Source: Notolepis coatsorum
Taxonomy: Eukaryota > Chordata > Actinopteri > Aulopiformes > Paralepididae
DNA length: 64,000 nucleotides
Assembly (NCBI GenBank): GCA_963971535.1
Contig: OZ020589.1
Span: 76,450,811-76,514,810 of the forward strand
Direction: 5' to 3'
Below, piece by piece: positions 44,621 to 55,501 of this stretch. The position numbers were made by a program, and so were the translations under genes. The stretch's first letter is position 1. Each line of letters opens with the position of its first letter. The notes below the pieces were generated by a model. That model made no database searches and was not told the origin of the DNA. It saw only the letters and a list, made by a program, of their open reading frames with translations.

Positions 44621-44935
44621 TCCCCCATTTTCTATTCATCATCACATTTATGACATACACAACATACAGATATACAAATATATATCATGACTAGGGATGC
44701 TCGATATTGGCTTTTTTACCAATACCGATATTGTCCAATAATTTCAGGTAATTAACATTACATATCTCTTGTTGTGGAATTAACATTAACATTATGCATA
44801 CTTTTGACAATAAATAAAATCTGAATTTGTTCTTACTTGCTTGCCTGGGTAAATAAAGGTTATAGAAATGTAAAAAAAAAAAAGTTAAAAAAAAATTGAA
44901 AACCGATACCGATATTTTCCGATATCACATTTTAA

Positions 44936-46346
44936 CACTTTAATCGCCATGGGTTAAATTCATAATTTACCATCCCTCGCCAGCTCTATTTGTCTATGGA
45001 GAAGTTCCCCTTCTTTGCAGGGCTATAACTTTTTAAATTCTATTGCTAAATTGCCATTATTATGGCCCATTCAATGTCCTATATGTATTGTTCAGGGTGT
45101 AGCAACGTTAAACTTTTTCATTCACATATTCATACTAAAATATGGTCTAAAGTATAAGTATGTTTTTATCGTTTTCTGCAGCTTTCTCCAGAACTTGATT
45201 TATAGCTCCAAATGCATTATGCATGATGAAATACAGTTTGATAGCGATCTGTGCCAGATAATAAATTTCAACTGGAGGTACTTCTAGAAGTTTCTACGTA
45301 TCATCTGATGATGACCGGATGGGCGGGGGATCGTTTATAATTCCGTGGGCAGCGTTAGATGATTCATCCAGAGTGGGTCATATGTTCATCAGAGCAGTTA
45401 GTAAAGAACACGTTAGAATATAACGCTGGATCATACCGTATCTTCCTCGCGCCGCTGGCAGATGAGCGTGGAACAGAATTTTTTCTATTATGGGATGTAG
45501 AAATGCCCGATCCATTTCCAGGTTGTATAATAGTATATACGTCCAAATCATGTTGTTTTTTCGAGTTATTTGCACTGATCGATGTTCACTGTATCAAGAC
45601 GGAGTCTCTCTAACGATAGCGAGTGGCCGGACCATAGATATATATAGAACACTAGATAGCTTACCCGCGCTGCCGGCCAATGGAGAGCGACGTCACTGAA
45701 CCGCCGCCATCTTACCCCAGTCAGCCTTGAGTGAGAGTGAGTGAGCTGCACAGACAAAAATACTCATAACTCGCTGAAATATTGACGGATTTACAAACGG
45801 TTTGGTTTATTACAAGCATTATTAACGTGGCTATGATTCAAGCGGTTTGTAAAAAAAACATCTTTAAAAGATTTTTTTTTATAAGTATGCAGTATCATAA
45901 CTACATCTTTGATGTTTATAGCAAACCAACCCGTTTGTAAATCCGTCAATATTTCAGCGAGTTATGAGTATTTTTGTCTGTGCAGCTCACTCACTCTCAC
46001 TCAAGGCTGACTGGGGCAAGATGGCGGCGGTTCAGTGACGCTGGTGACTCCGCCTTAAGCTATCTAGTGTTCTATAGATATCTATGGGCCGGACCACATA
46101 TGGATGAGCACTACCGGTTCAAAGGTTAATATCCGGTTGGCGATCTGCCGATCGGCCACCAGATGGCGCTCTTGAACCGCTAGAGAGTTGAGTGGAGCTT
46201 TGCACTGTGTCTCAGGGCTCCGGAAAGGAAATATGATTTCGATTACAGATTTTTGAAATATTGACATCAAAGACGAGTTACGGCATCTTCGGCAGAATGA
46301 GCATGGCTCGGAATGACGTGAAAACTCGTTCCCGGCGATCATAGTG
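44936..46346 (-). mobile_element. piggyBac-like element F, hosting a Mutator-like element
   Basis: Flanked by TTAA at 44932-44935 and 46347-46350; ends CACTTTAATCGCC and GGCGATCATAGTG. Close relative of element E (both contain TTTGCAGGGCTATAACTTTT). The 5' end is on the right; a GGTATGA donor-like site lies near 45437, about 457 bp in once the inner insertion is removed. Confidence 0.9.
45635..46086. mobile_element. Mutator-like MITE with ~160-bp TIRs, 10-bp TSD
   Basis: Arms start TAGATAT-TATAGAACACTAGATAGC and include GTCACTGAACCGCCGCCATC and AATACTCATAACTCGCTGAA, repeated inverted on the right. GGCCGGACCA flanks both sides (45625-45634 and 46087-46096). Each arm carries GCCGCCATCTT, matching the YY1 consensus, in opposite orientations. 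Confidence 0.85.
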
Positions 46347-46409
46347 TTAATGCCGATATCGGCCGATAATATCGGTAGGCCGATAATATCGGACATCCCT
46401 AATCATGAC

Positions 46410-46700
46410 ATTTATGACACAAATCGATCTCACACAATGGTATGATTCTCGCCTGGCAATTTAAGCCACCGCTCGACACAGTTTCTATATCTATCCCACC
46501 GTGTCTGTGTAAAATCTTGTACACTTTCTTTCTGAACTGACGTGAGATGCATATAACATTGTTTAGAAACCTTTTTGCGAACTTTAGAAGGTGTTTTTTC
46601 TCCATTTTCGTCCTCTTCTGTACTCGTCGATGTGTACTGCCTTCCATTCCTACTGTTTACACAAATTTCTTGTTGTCTGTAACTTGGCAACAACGAGAAC
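46410..46700 (-). pseudogene. Fragment of an unidentified, possibly transposon-related protein
   Basis: The minus strand encodes a stretch with EEDENGEKTPSKVRKK and FTQTRWDRYRNCVERWLKLPG. The RW-x-RY-x(5)-WLKLPG pattern resembles proteins seen beside fish DNA transposons, but I cannot name it. Frames break within 90 codons. No splice sites identified. Confidence 0.3.
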
Positions 46701-46704
46701 TGCT

Positions 46705-47120
46705 ATTGGTCGAGCGCAAGATACGTGATCGAACTTGCACCAATTGCGTCTAGATCACGTTACAATTATGATTGCGCAAAATGGGCTAGTTTGTCAATGG
46801 AGAACTTTTTGTTCCTAAATCTACACCAATATATCTTTCACCCAGAGTGAAAACTGTGTAGTTCGCCGAGATGGGAACGGGATGAAACGATACAGCCTTC
46901 ACCATACGGCCTACAAGACGAACAAGACCTGACCCCCTTCTACACATGTGCCACATGTGCAACCACTCACTGCAGAGATCATTATACATCTTAAACATCT
47001 TTAAAACTCACATCGAAATATAGTAGATTATAACTTCACTCAACATAAAATAATATTGAATTATTTTCTCTGAATATGTTTGCTTTGGAGCAAGTCGTTT
47101 CATTGTTGTTACCATCTTTA
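46705..47120. other. Unassigned non-coding stretch
   Basis: Nothing recognised before the satellite array. Confidence 0.45.
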
Positions 47121-47126
47121 AACATT

Positions 47127-47512
47127 AAGGGGCTCCTCCTCCTCATGAAGGACTCTCTGGCTCTACACCAGACTGCAGAGGCCTTGCTTTAAGGTGCTCC
47201 TCCTCCTCGTGGAGGAGTCTCTGGCTCTACACCAGACTGCAGAGGCCTTGCTTTAAGGTGCTCCTCCTCCTCATGGAGGAGTCTCTGGCTCTACACCAGA
47301 CTGCAGAGGCCTTGCTTTAAGGTGCTCCTCCTCCTCGTGGAGGACTCTCTGGCTCTACACCAGACTGCAGAGGTCTTGCTTTAAGGTGCTCCTCCTCCTC
47401 GTGGAGGAGTCTCTGGCTCTACACCAGACTGCAGAAGCCTTGCTTTAAGGTGCTCCTCCTCCTCGTGGAGGAGTCTCTGGCTCTACACCAGACTGCAGAG
47501 GTCTTGCTTTAA
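47127..47512. repeat. 64-bp tandem repeat, six copies
   Basis: Units of CTCCTCCTCGTGGAGGAGTC-CTGGCTCTACACCAGACTGC-AGAGGCCTTGCTTTAAGG. Each carries the self-complementary CTCCTCCTCGTGGAGGAG (some ATGGAGGA or GGACTC variants). The array ends about 105 bp from the host exon. Confidence 0.96.
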
Positions 47513-47617
47513 GCTGCATATCCTAGTATCTTAGAAGTATAAACTCCATTATGAACGCAAATATGAATCTCTCCTGAGATACTGTATGTTTTTCACTTTG
47601 CAATCTGCAATCCTTAC

Positions 47618-47702
47618 CTCAGATACAGCTTCAGTGTGCTAGTGATGGTCTTCACATCGCAGTCCTCGCATGTAGACAGATCCAACTCATTGCTCTTCTC
47701 AT
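47618..47702 (-). CDS. Internal exon of a RhoGAP gene (GRAF/oligophrenin-like)
   Basis: This 85-bp minus-strand segment lies between a good acceptor (TTTTTTTATTTTAG) and a donor (GAG|GTAAGG). It reads two bases, 27 codons and two bases without a stop. The peptide includes STCEDCDVKTITSTLKLYLR. The KTITS-LK-YLR pattern matches the RhoGAP-domain segment of the GRAF/oligophrenin family (ARHGAP26, ARHGAP10, ARHGAP42, OPHN1), BAR-PH-RhoGAP proteins that stimulate GTP hydrolysis by Rho GTPases at membranes. Which paralogue cannot be decided from one exon. No other exon of it is recognised in the window, which suggests introns swollen by transposons. It is the only strong host coding signal here. 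Confidence 0.78.
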
Positions 47703-47719
47703 CTAAAATAAAAAAATAA

Positions 47720-48345
47720 AGCCACATACAGCACGCTACATCCACTGCTTGACAAAAGGACAGTGAACCAACCAACAATTATAAATGTTTTCCTCCATTG
47801 TGGCATTGTACAGTACAGCCAAGCACTATACTATACAGCACCGTTTCATGAATAGCTTAGAAAATCCAAATACACTGAAATATAAATAACTTGTAATTAG
47901 CCATGCGAGGATAAAAAGCCATTGCTACACTATAGCCTTAAGGGGTGAAGTCTTACCCCAGTAAATGTTAAAAAAAGGAAGTTAAGAGTGTCTGTACGAG
48001 GCTGTCGACTCTATACTCATTAGAGCTCTAATTAATCCCTCACTGCTGCATGGGCGTCACAGGGGACAACCAAAGCCTGTGTTGTAGGGGGCTTCATTCA
48101 CACCTTAAGTAACCTCTGGTGAGTTGTGCGTGTGGTGTGAGTCAGAATCCTGAGGAGGGCCCAGGTCATCAAAGGGACTGGCTCCGTGGGCGGTAGCTGG
48201 TTTGTTGCCGGGACGATTTAGTATGACTCTGTCCATGCACTACTACTACAGCCAGGATGTCTGTGTGTGTTTCTCTACCCTCCATCTGTCCACAAAGTCC
48301 TGTCCAATATCAACCACAGAGCTTTGTGGGAAATCCATTGCTGAC
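47720..48345. other. Unassigned non-coding stretch (likely intron)
   Basis: No element ends or coding signal seen; lies upstream of the exon on its strand. Confidence 0.45.
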
Positions 48346-48348
48346 CAA

Positions 48349-48350
<2 letters not shown>

Positions 48351-48382
<32 letters not shown>
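48351..48382. repeat. (CT)n microsatellite
   Basis: About 16 CT units. Confidence 0.95.
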
Positions 48383-48385
<3 letters not shown>

Positions 48386-48399
48386 CCACTCTCCCTCCC

Positions 48400-49365
48400 C
48401 AGCTGTTTAAACACAGAGGTTCACATACTGTATATTTCCTTGGAAGTATCTATGTACTTGGAAACTTGCTTTACAAGTTGTATCCATTGAAATAAGAACT
48501 GCATCTCTATAAGTAGCTACAGTATATTCATAGGCATTAGGTGATGTTACAATAACACCAGTACACCTTGCCACAGATAACAAGGTTCAGGACTGTGATG
48601 TAAAATAATGGGTCTCCAGTTTCACACTGCCTGTTCAAGGTGAGAATCTGACCCCACTATTCTGCCTCGCCGTTCTGTGTAAAAGCTATGAACGTGGAAT
48701 GGGGGGTCAAAGTTGAGGCGGCAGCAGGTTTAGTAAAAATGCAGGGGTGGGGGTCGCACCAGTGTCTGTGTGAATGGGACTGCCCTGCATTGCGGGACAG
48801 GGGTGTCATGTTTTGACATGACCAAAAGCACACCCTGTGGCGGCATTGGGCCAACAAGACTAGGAGTCACAGAGGTGGTAAAGATGAAGATTAATATGGA
48901 GGGGGGATCAGATCAAGACAGCAGGGAAGTTGAACGTTGTGTGAGAGCATCATCAATCAGGAAGTCACCTGGACTGATGTGTGGAAGATCCCTCAGGCAA
49001 GGCTTAGCTTCCTGATAAGGGCCACATATGACACCTCGCCCTGCCCCTGGACACTTGGAGCTCTGGTATGGTATAGAACGAGTAAACCACCAGTACAGAC
49101 CTCCATCATGTTCTCTCAAGCTGCAAGATCACCTTAGCATGGGGGGGGGGGGAGCAGGTGGCGTAAGAAGGTGGCAGAGCGAGGCAGGAAGTACACAAGG
49201 CTAACCTCCTCTTCCTTGCCAAATCAAGTTACTAAAGCAAAGAGACAGGAGGTGAAGGGAAGCAGGAAAAGGACACTAACAGCAGGTAGCTCAGGTTTCC
49301 AGCATATCTCTATACCCTGACATGGTGCTGTGGTCCAAAGAAAGCCAATATACTTCTTCTCATCA
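48400..49365. other. Unassigned non-coding stretch (likely intron)
   Basis: Mixed-composition sequence with a G-run at 49141-49152; no supported gene or element. Confidence 0.45.
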
Positions 49366-49369
49366 AGCT

Positions 49370-49891
49370 TCTTACATCGAAGGAGGAGCTCCATGGTCTG
49401 GGGTTCTGTGCCACAGTTGCATGTGGTTGGGCCACCCCACCCCGAATTTCGACAAGGGGATTAATAAAGGATCATCTTATCTTATCTGCTTAGGGCTTCC
49501 CTGGAACGGCCAACACCTGAGTGGAGTCCGTTCAGGCACTTCCATTTTGCCCAGTTGTTATCTCCTGGTGGGAGAGTTTCGGCAGGGAGAGATGAGCATA
49601 GTCGAGCTGTGTGGGTGGGTGGACAGCTTTTCCTTCCACATGTTAAGGCGTCAGATGGTGTTGTCTCCAGTGGAGCAGTGCTGGTCAGGAAACCTCTCTG
49701 TGATTTTATCGACTGGGGGCAGGTACATGGCCATGTAGGGCGTGCCTCTCATCTGTGGCTTGCCTGCACCGCTATGTCCTGCTGGCTACCGCTCTTCTGA
49801 TGTCTGGAGGGGTGATACTGTACCTGCCAGGATGTACAGGTTGTTGGTGTTAATGGGCTTCAGGCACCCAGTGATACATCTGCAGCTCTCG
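49370..49891 (-). pseudogene. LINE C-terminal part, distal to a TTAA insertion
   Basis: Continues the LINE fragment at 55502-55825. The minus strand reads NESCRCITGCLKP, INTNNLYILAGT and, further on, the cysteine motif CNCGTEPQTMELLLRC at about 49370-49425. This C-terminal zinc-knuckle-like block is common in LINE RT proteins. A plus-strand LINE tail (GGGGATTAATAAAGG, ATCTT repeats, 49436-49496) interrupts it. Frameshifts are present. The clade is not assigned. Confidence 0.7.
49436..49496 (+). mobile_element. Short LINE tail with ATCTT repeats
   Basis: GAATTTCGACAAGGGGATTAATAAAGG followed by ATCTT repeats; the same tail type occurs at 54786-54857. Confidence 0.6.
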
Positions 49892-50800
49892 TTAACTCTT
49901 TCTGCACCAAACACGAGAATTAGAGTGTTTCAAATCCAACCGTTGAGCGGCAAAAACGAGAAAACTCGTTTTTAGATCCTTTTTTATATATTTTTTATTT
50001 TCCCATTCTAAACACTCGCGCGGACCTGCCTGTGTCTCCCTGGCACCGCTGCCTACGTTATAATTGCAATGGCGATCGAATCCCGACAGGTGGCAGTATC
50101 ACCTACCGTTTGAACTGGGTCTCTCAGTTGTCTTTCAGTGCCTTGGTACCTCTGGCTGCAGAAATACCCTCTCCCTCAAAGTGAACCAGCACAGCTATCT
50201 GTCGCCGATTTTCTCTCCTGAAACCTATTGTTTCCCGTATTATAGGCCAGGCCCAATGCACACCAGTAATGGCGATCGCGATGGAACTACTGGGATTATT
50301 AATTTTAGAGTACCTTCTGACTGAGAAGGTAAGGTCTATTTTAGGTCTATTTTACCGAACCTAAAACTTGCTTTTGGTAACGATTGCAGCTTCGTAAAAC
50401 GACCCACGATTTTGTGAAGAAACATCTAATATGGTATATACCTTTGATATGGAAATAATTAGGGCTGTACCGAATGCTTCGAAGCTTCGATCATAATGTT
50501 GACATTCGAATTCTAAATCAACATTTGAATTTAAAATTTTTAATAATATATATTTTTTTTTAATATTTTTGTTGTTGTGTCTATTCAATCTGTTGGGGGT
50601 TTTCCAATGGGGGTTTTCTTCACAGTTGCAGTTAAAGATTAGGCTACACTAATATTTTTCTTTTGTTTATTTTTTTGATATTTAAAGTTTTTTATTTTTC
50701 TCAAACAAGACAATACATACATGACAAAACAAGACAAGAAATTATAATAATAACAATAACAACAAGGGGCGAGGGAGGGGGGGGGGGGGGTTGCAGAGCG

Positions 50801-52366
50801 TTACAAAGGTTCAGTAGACAAACTTATTCCAGATAGTGATCTAATAAAGTTCAGGGGACCTTGAAGGCCATCGGGCCTATCACTCTCTTGAAGAGACAGA
50901 GCAGCCTGTTCCATCGAGTCCATGAAGTCCTTGCGCCAGTTCTCCATACTGAAGCAGTTCGGTTTGCGTTCTTTCCAGTTCATTAAAATAATCCGTTTGC
51001 ATGCTAGAAAAGCCAGTGCTACAGTATTATTTACAATCTTTGCTTGAGCAGTGTCCATTTTTACACCCAATATACACATTATAGGGCAAGGATTAATGTC
51101 AATTTGGAGAGTAACTGACAGGTCCTCAGCAATGTCCAACCAAAATTTCCTAACAAGCGGGCAGTGCCACAGCAAGTGCATGAGCGTACCCTCTACTCCA
51201 CACCCATGCCAGCACAATTTGGGTAGGGTGTGATTCATTTTATTCAATGTACAGGGTGTTATATAGGCCCTGTGTAGTATCTTTAATTGTATAATTTTAT
51301 ATCTAACACATTTTGATATTTTTGTACTATTCCTAAGTGCTGCTTCCCATTGTGTTTCAGATATGGGTATACCCATGTCTCGCTCCCATTGGACTTTAGT
51401 TTGGGTATTGGTATCAGGGGTGGTTGAACATGATAGTTTATACATTGCAGAAACAATGACTTTCCTGCCTGTAATTCCCCTTAATGTCTCTTCCATGACT
51501 CCGTTTGTTCCTATAGCTATGCCTTTAGACAACAATGATTTAATAACTGATTGTATTTGTAAATAAGATAAAAATTCTGTGTCTTTCAGCCCAAACTGTG
51601 TTTTAAGTTCATTAAAGGGTATCATATTTCCCCTTTCGATCACTTGGCCCACCTGTGTTATATTATGTTGTTGCCATACATTATTTTTAAGGATTTTACC
51701 TCCTGCAGAGAGCAAAGGGTTTTTCCATAATGGACATGATGGTAAGGAATATCCACTAAAGGTCAGGCGTTTATGTAAGATTTTCACTATTTCACATGAA
51801 AATTCTAAAAGCGGATTGTCCAGTCTGGGAGTGATTTTTGGGTTATACCACAACATTGAAAGAGATAGATCTTTGTTATGTTCTTCTATAATTTGTTCTT
51901 CAAGCCATTCCCAGCTGCCAATCTGTCTCACACTATTGTAAGCCCACTGCAAGGGGTATCTTGAGTTATATGCTATGTAATATTGGTGGATATCTGGTAG
52001 TCCTATTCCTCCACTATTTCTTGATTTTATAAGTTTTTTATGGCTGATTCTAGGTTTTCTGTTGTTCCATAGGAAGCCAGAAAATAATTTGTTTATTTCT
52101 TTGAACCAACTAGGAGGGAACTTTAACGGTATAGAGGACATCAAAAAAGCTAGCCTTGGTAACAAATTCATTTTTATAATATCAGATCTGCCCCAAAGGG
52201 ATAAAGGCAAGACTGTCCATCTTTTGATGTCCTCCTTTATATTCTTTAAAAGGTCAGATGTTAACTCAACCATTTTTTCAATGGGAGATCGGATTTTAAT
52301 TCCCAGGTATTTAATTCCTTTTGGCTTCCAATTGAAAGGAGCAGAACCCAGATGTGATTGAAAAGT
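50801..52366 (-). pseudogene. L1-like ORF2, thumb and C-terminal region
   Basis: Continues the RT after the MITE: KYLGIKIRSP, RWTVLPLSLWGRSDIIKMN, FSGFLWNNRKPRISHKKL, RNSGGIGLPDIHQYYIA. It ends with the C-terminal cysteine/histidine block CWHGCGVEGTLMHLLWHC. The frame is open for more than 500 codons and ends at 50801 (LSTEPL). The first residues of the open frame (MGEKAAAYSPKSTVT) come from MITE sequence and are not part of the LINE protein. With the nonsense codon upstream of the MITE it is non-functional. Confidence 0.9.
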
Positions 52367-52741
52367 TACCGTACTTTTCGGACTATAAGCCGCGGCTTTT
52401 TCCCCCATTTTTCGACCCTGCGGCTTATATAACGGTGCGGCTTATATGTGACTCGACGTGACCAAACCCGAAAATGTAAAAATCAAAATATTGCTTTTTT
52501 GACTGCATTGAAATGTTATTTATCTGTTCCCTTATTTGCTAAACTTAATACAACTTGTAAATGAGTTAATTCTTGTTATTTGTCTGACAGTATTGTGTCC
52601 CAATGCTAATTACATATGGTAATTAAACATTAAAACACCTGCAGCTTATAGTCCAGTGCGGCTTATATATGTACACATCATTCAATTTAGCTGCTGCGGC
52701 TTATAGTCAGGTGCGGCTTATAGTGCGAAAAGTACGGTAGG
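52367..52741. mobile_element. Mariner-like MITE, TA target site
   Basis: TIRs CCGTACTTTTCGGACTATAAGCC and GGCTTATAGTGCGAAAAGTACGG; repeated GCGGCTTAT words inside both arms. With TA as the duplicated target, the LINE codons join in frame across the insertion. No transposase. A relic of the same family is at 34328-34541. Confidence 0.85.
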
Positions 52742-54486
52742 TTGTTAAGTGGAATAGCTTCACTTTAACTATAATTCACTTTATAGCCCGAACATTTACC
52801 AAATGTATCTATAAGCTTTAGCACTTGAGAGATGGAATGGCTAGGATTTGTTAGTGTTAATAATATGTCATCAGCAAACAGGCTGGCCTTATACTCACAA
52901 CTACCAATACGAATACCACTGATTTCTTTATGAGCACGTATAGCACAGGCAAGTGGTTCGAGGGAAAGAATAAAAATGTGCGGTGAAACCGGACATCCTT
53001 GGCGGGTAGATCGATAGAGATGGAATGGATCAGACCTTATACCATTTGTTCTGACTGACGTAACCGGTTCATGGTAAAGTGCCTTTATCCAGTTCATGAG
53101 AACCGGACCAAATCCGTATTTAGGTAGTACATAAAACAGATATTTCCACTCCACTCGATCAAAGGCTTTCTCAGCATCCAGCGATATTGCCATCGCTGGA
53201 TGATGGGAGGCCCCCGCCCTTGACATGACATGCATTTGCCTCCTCATGTTATTTGAAGCTAGACGACCCTGTACAAAGCCAGCCTGATCAATATGAATCA
53301 ATGAGGCTATAACATTTTCCAATCGCCCTGCAAGGACCTTCGCAAACAACTTATAATCATTATTTAAAATACTCAAAGGTCTGAAATTACACATTTGCAA
53401 GTGATCCTTGCCAGGTTTTGGAATCAATGAAATAGTAGCTTGCCGCATGGTTAGCGGCATGGATTGATTGGCCACTATATCATTAAACAGCAATATTAGA
53501 AGTGGTGTAAGAGTGACTTGGAAACACTTAAGAAATTCACTTGTATAACCATCATCACCCGGTGTTTTACCGGTTGAGAGGGATTTGATAGCCGATTTAA
53601 TTTCATTTTCCGTGATAGGTGTATCCAGTGATTCCCTTTCTTCTTCAGAGAGGGTTGGGAGATTTATATCTCTGAAAATGTTTTTCATTTCCTCTTCACT
53701 CGTACAACATTCTGATTTATACAGTGTGCTATAAAATTTAGTGAATGCTTTATTGATTTGAAGTTGTTCACAAATCAGAGAGCCATCTTCATCATATATG
53801 CTAGAGATTGATTGACGATTTTCTTGCTGCTTCAGTCTGAGAGCAAGCATTTTACCTGCCTTATCGCCAGATTCATAATATTTTCGACGCAACTGAAAGA
53901 GGGCAAATGCATTTTCCTCATGTAGAATTGCTTGTAATTCTGTTTTTATAACCAACACTGCTTTTTTCAGTTCTAAATTGTCAGGGTCCAACATATGACT
54001 AGTTTCCAAGGACTTAAGTTCAGTAATCAGACCATGTTTCCTTGCCATTTTTTCCTTTTTCTTAGCTGTTGAGTAGCTTATAATCCAGCCCCTACAGGTT
54101 GCCTTATAAGCCTCCCATACCGTCTGCACTGACTGGACTGATGTAAGATTAATACTAATGTACTCCTGTGTTTTCTCCTCAATCATAGACACAAAAACTT
54201 GATCTTTCAATAAGGAGTTATTAAATCTCCATTGTTTGGTTTTATTGTTAATTACAGCAGGAGTAAAAAGGACTGACAGGGGCGCATGGTCTGATAAAAG
54301 TATGTTATGAATTTTGCAATCAATTACATTACCCACCAAGGATTGTGAGAAGAGAAAATAGTCAATCCTGGAATATGAATTATGAGCGTGGGAGTAAAAA
54401 GTATATTCACGTGTGTCAGGGTTGACAACACGCCAAATATCGGTTAATGCAAGTGAGTTTTGCATTTCTTTAAGTGCACTTGACAA
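52742..54486 (-). pseudogene. L1-like ORF2, endonuclease end to RT palm
   Basis: Reads from ALTDIWRVVNPDTREYTFYS, SRIDYFLFS and LLSDHAPLSVLF (end of endonuclease), through LSTGKTPGDDGYTSEFLK, NFRPLSILNNDYKLFAKVLA, DQAGFVQGRLAS, LDAEKAFDRVEWKYLF and TRQGCPVSPHIFILSLEPL, to the catalytic SLFADDILLTL. Motif set and spacing match the L1-like ORF2 at 9268-13023, but sequence identity is only moderate, so this is a different subfamily. A nonsense codon at 52765-52767 follows KVNYS. About 570 codons are otherwise open. Upstream endonuclease and ORF1 are absent because of 5' truncation. Confidence 0.9.
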
Positions 54487-54785
54487 TAGGCTACACTAAT
54501 ATAATATTATACTATAAGACGTCACCATCACTTTCATACCAACCGTGCCCTTATTGGATTATTTATGTTGACGAAACTGATGAGTTATATTCATTAAAGA
54601 AAGTTGATTTAATAAAAGAAAAATACTAATTTAATCAGATTAATCACTTTATTCAAATTGAGGATTTAGTTAAAAAAATATTTGTGAAGTAATTTTTTTT
54701 TATAGACATTCGAAGCTTCGTTTGAATACTTCAATCGAAGCTTCGAATGTTAAAAAATTACATTCGGTACAGCCCTAGAAATAAT

Positions 54786-54857
54786 ATAGGTTTCAGGCCT
54801 GAATTTCCCCAAGGGGATCAATAAAGGAATATCTTATCTTATCTTATCTTATCTTAG
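54786..54857 (+). mobile_element. LINE tail with ATCTT repeats
   Basis: GAATTTCCCCAAGGGGATCAATAAAGG followed by five ATCTT units; a stereotyped fish LINE 3' end. Confidence 0.65.
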
Positions 54858-55176
54858 GCGAGCAACCCGAACGATTTGCGCATATGCATATAACACGTCA
54901 TATCTCACTATCTAGAAAACGAGACTGGATTATTTTGAAATGGGGCGATGTTTAGTGTGGAATAGCGCACAAACGAAAGTATGTAGACATGAACTGGTTT
55001 GTCCATTTTGGACTATAAATAGTGCCTGTCAAATGAGCCATACTATCGTCTCCATAGCTATAATATAGAATATACAATGGGTCCGCAAACATTGTGAAAA
55101 TGGTCAATAACGCTGGCGCCAGGGAGTAAAGATGGGAAAACAGCGTGGCAGTCAATGAGTTAAGAGTAGGGTCCAG

Positions 55177-55487
55177 ACAGGGCGGCTGGGTGGCGCAGCG
55201 GTCTAGGCGCTCGTCACCAACGCGTGAGACACCGGTATCGAATCCGGCTGTCAGCGTTGCCTCCGGCTTGGGCCGGCCGTCATACTGACTCAATTGGCAG
55301 AGTCAGCGGGAGGAGAGTCGATGGGTGGTAATCTGGTCCACATGTATCGAAGGGGACATGCGATAGATTCTTCAACCCTCCCTACCAGTGGGGGGCACAT
55401 GTGAGCAACGATCAAGACAGGGGAGGGGGGAATTGGAATGACTAAATTGGGATGGGAGAAAAAGGAGAAAAAAGTGGATAAAAAAAA
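55177..55487 (+). mobile_element. tRNA-derived SINE, copy 2 (14-bp TSD)
   Basis: GGGCGGCTGGGTGGCGCAGCGG head, degenerate box B GTATCGAATCC, tail AATTGGGATGGGAGAAAAAG-GA-rich-A. TSD AGAGTAGGGTCCAG at 55163-55176 and 55488-55501. Same family as 43077-43531. Confidence 0.93.
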
Positions 55488-55501
55488 AGAGTAGGGTCCA
55501 G

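Larger units (their letters stand above)
44692..46401. mobile_element. hAT element with 8-bp TSD, hosting piggyBac-like element F
   Basis: Ends TAGGGATGCTCGATATTGG and ATCGGACATCCCTA, TSD ATCATGAC at 44684-44691 and 46402-46409. Subterminal ACCGATACCGATATT repeats are typical of this family. No transposase. Confidence 0.92.
50656..54486 (-). mobile_element. 5'-truncated L1/Tx1-like LINE, 16-bp TSD
   Basis: TSD TAGGCTACACTAATAT at 50640-50655 and 54487-54502. The 3' end (A-rich on the minus strand) is at about 50656; the 5' end is cut inside the endonuclease domain at 54486. Coding parts flank a MITE insertion. Confidence 0.95.
50460..54777. mobile_element. hAT element split by an L1-like LINE
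   Basis: Perfect 17-bp TIRs TAGGGCTGTACCGAATG and CATTCGGTACAGCCCTA; 8-bp TSD GAAATAAT at 50452-50459 and 54778-54785. Subterminal TTCGAAGCTTCG words. Only about 500 bp long without the LINE. Confidence 0.95.
49896..55159 (+). mobile_element. piggyBac-like element G, expanded by nested insertions
   Basis: TTAA at 49892-49895 and 55160-55163. The left end CTCTTTCTGCACCA carries two motif units (ACCAAACACGAGAAT and CGTTGAGCGGCAAAAACGAG with a CTCGT partner) and GGTAAGG about 437 bp in. The right end CAGTCAATGAG is a weaker match. The LINE reading frame joins across one TTAA, confirming the edges. Inside are a hAT element (50460-54777) and a LINE tail (54786-54857). Confidence 0.85.

Noticed and set aside
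47127..47512. CRISPR-like array
   Set aside because: Whole 64-bp units repeat without unique spacers, and the setting is a vertebrate genome; it is a minisatellite.
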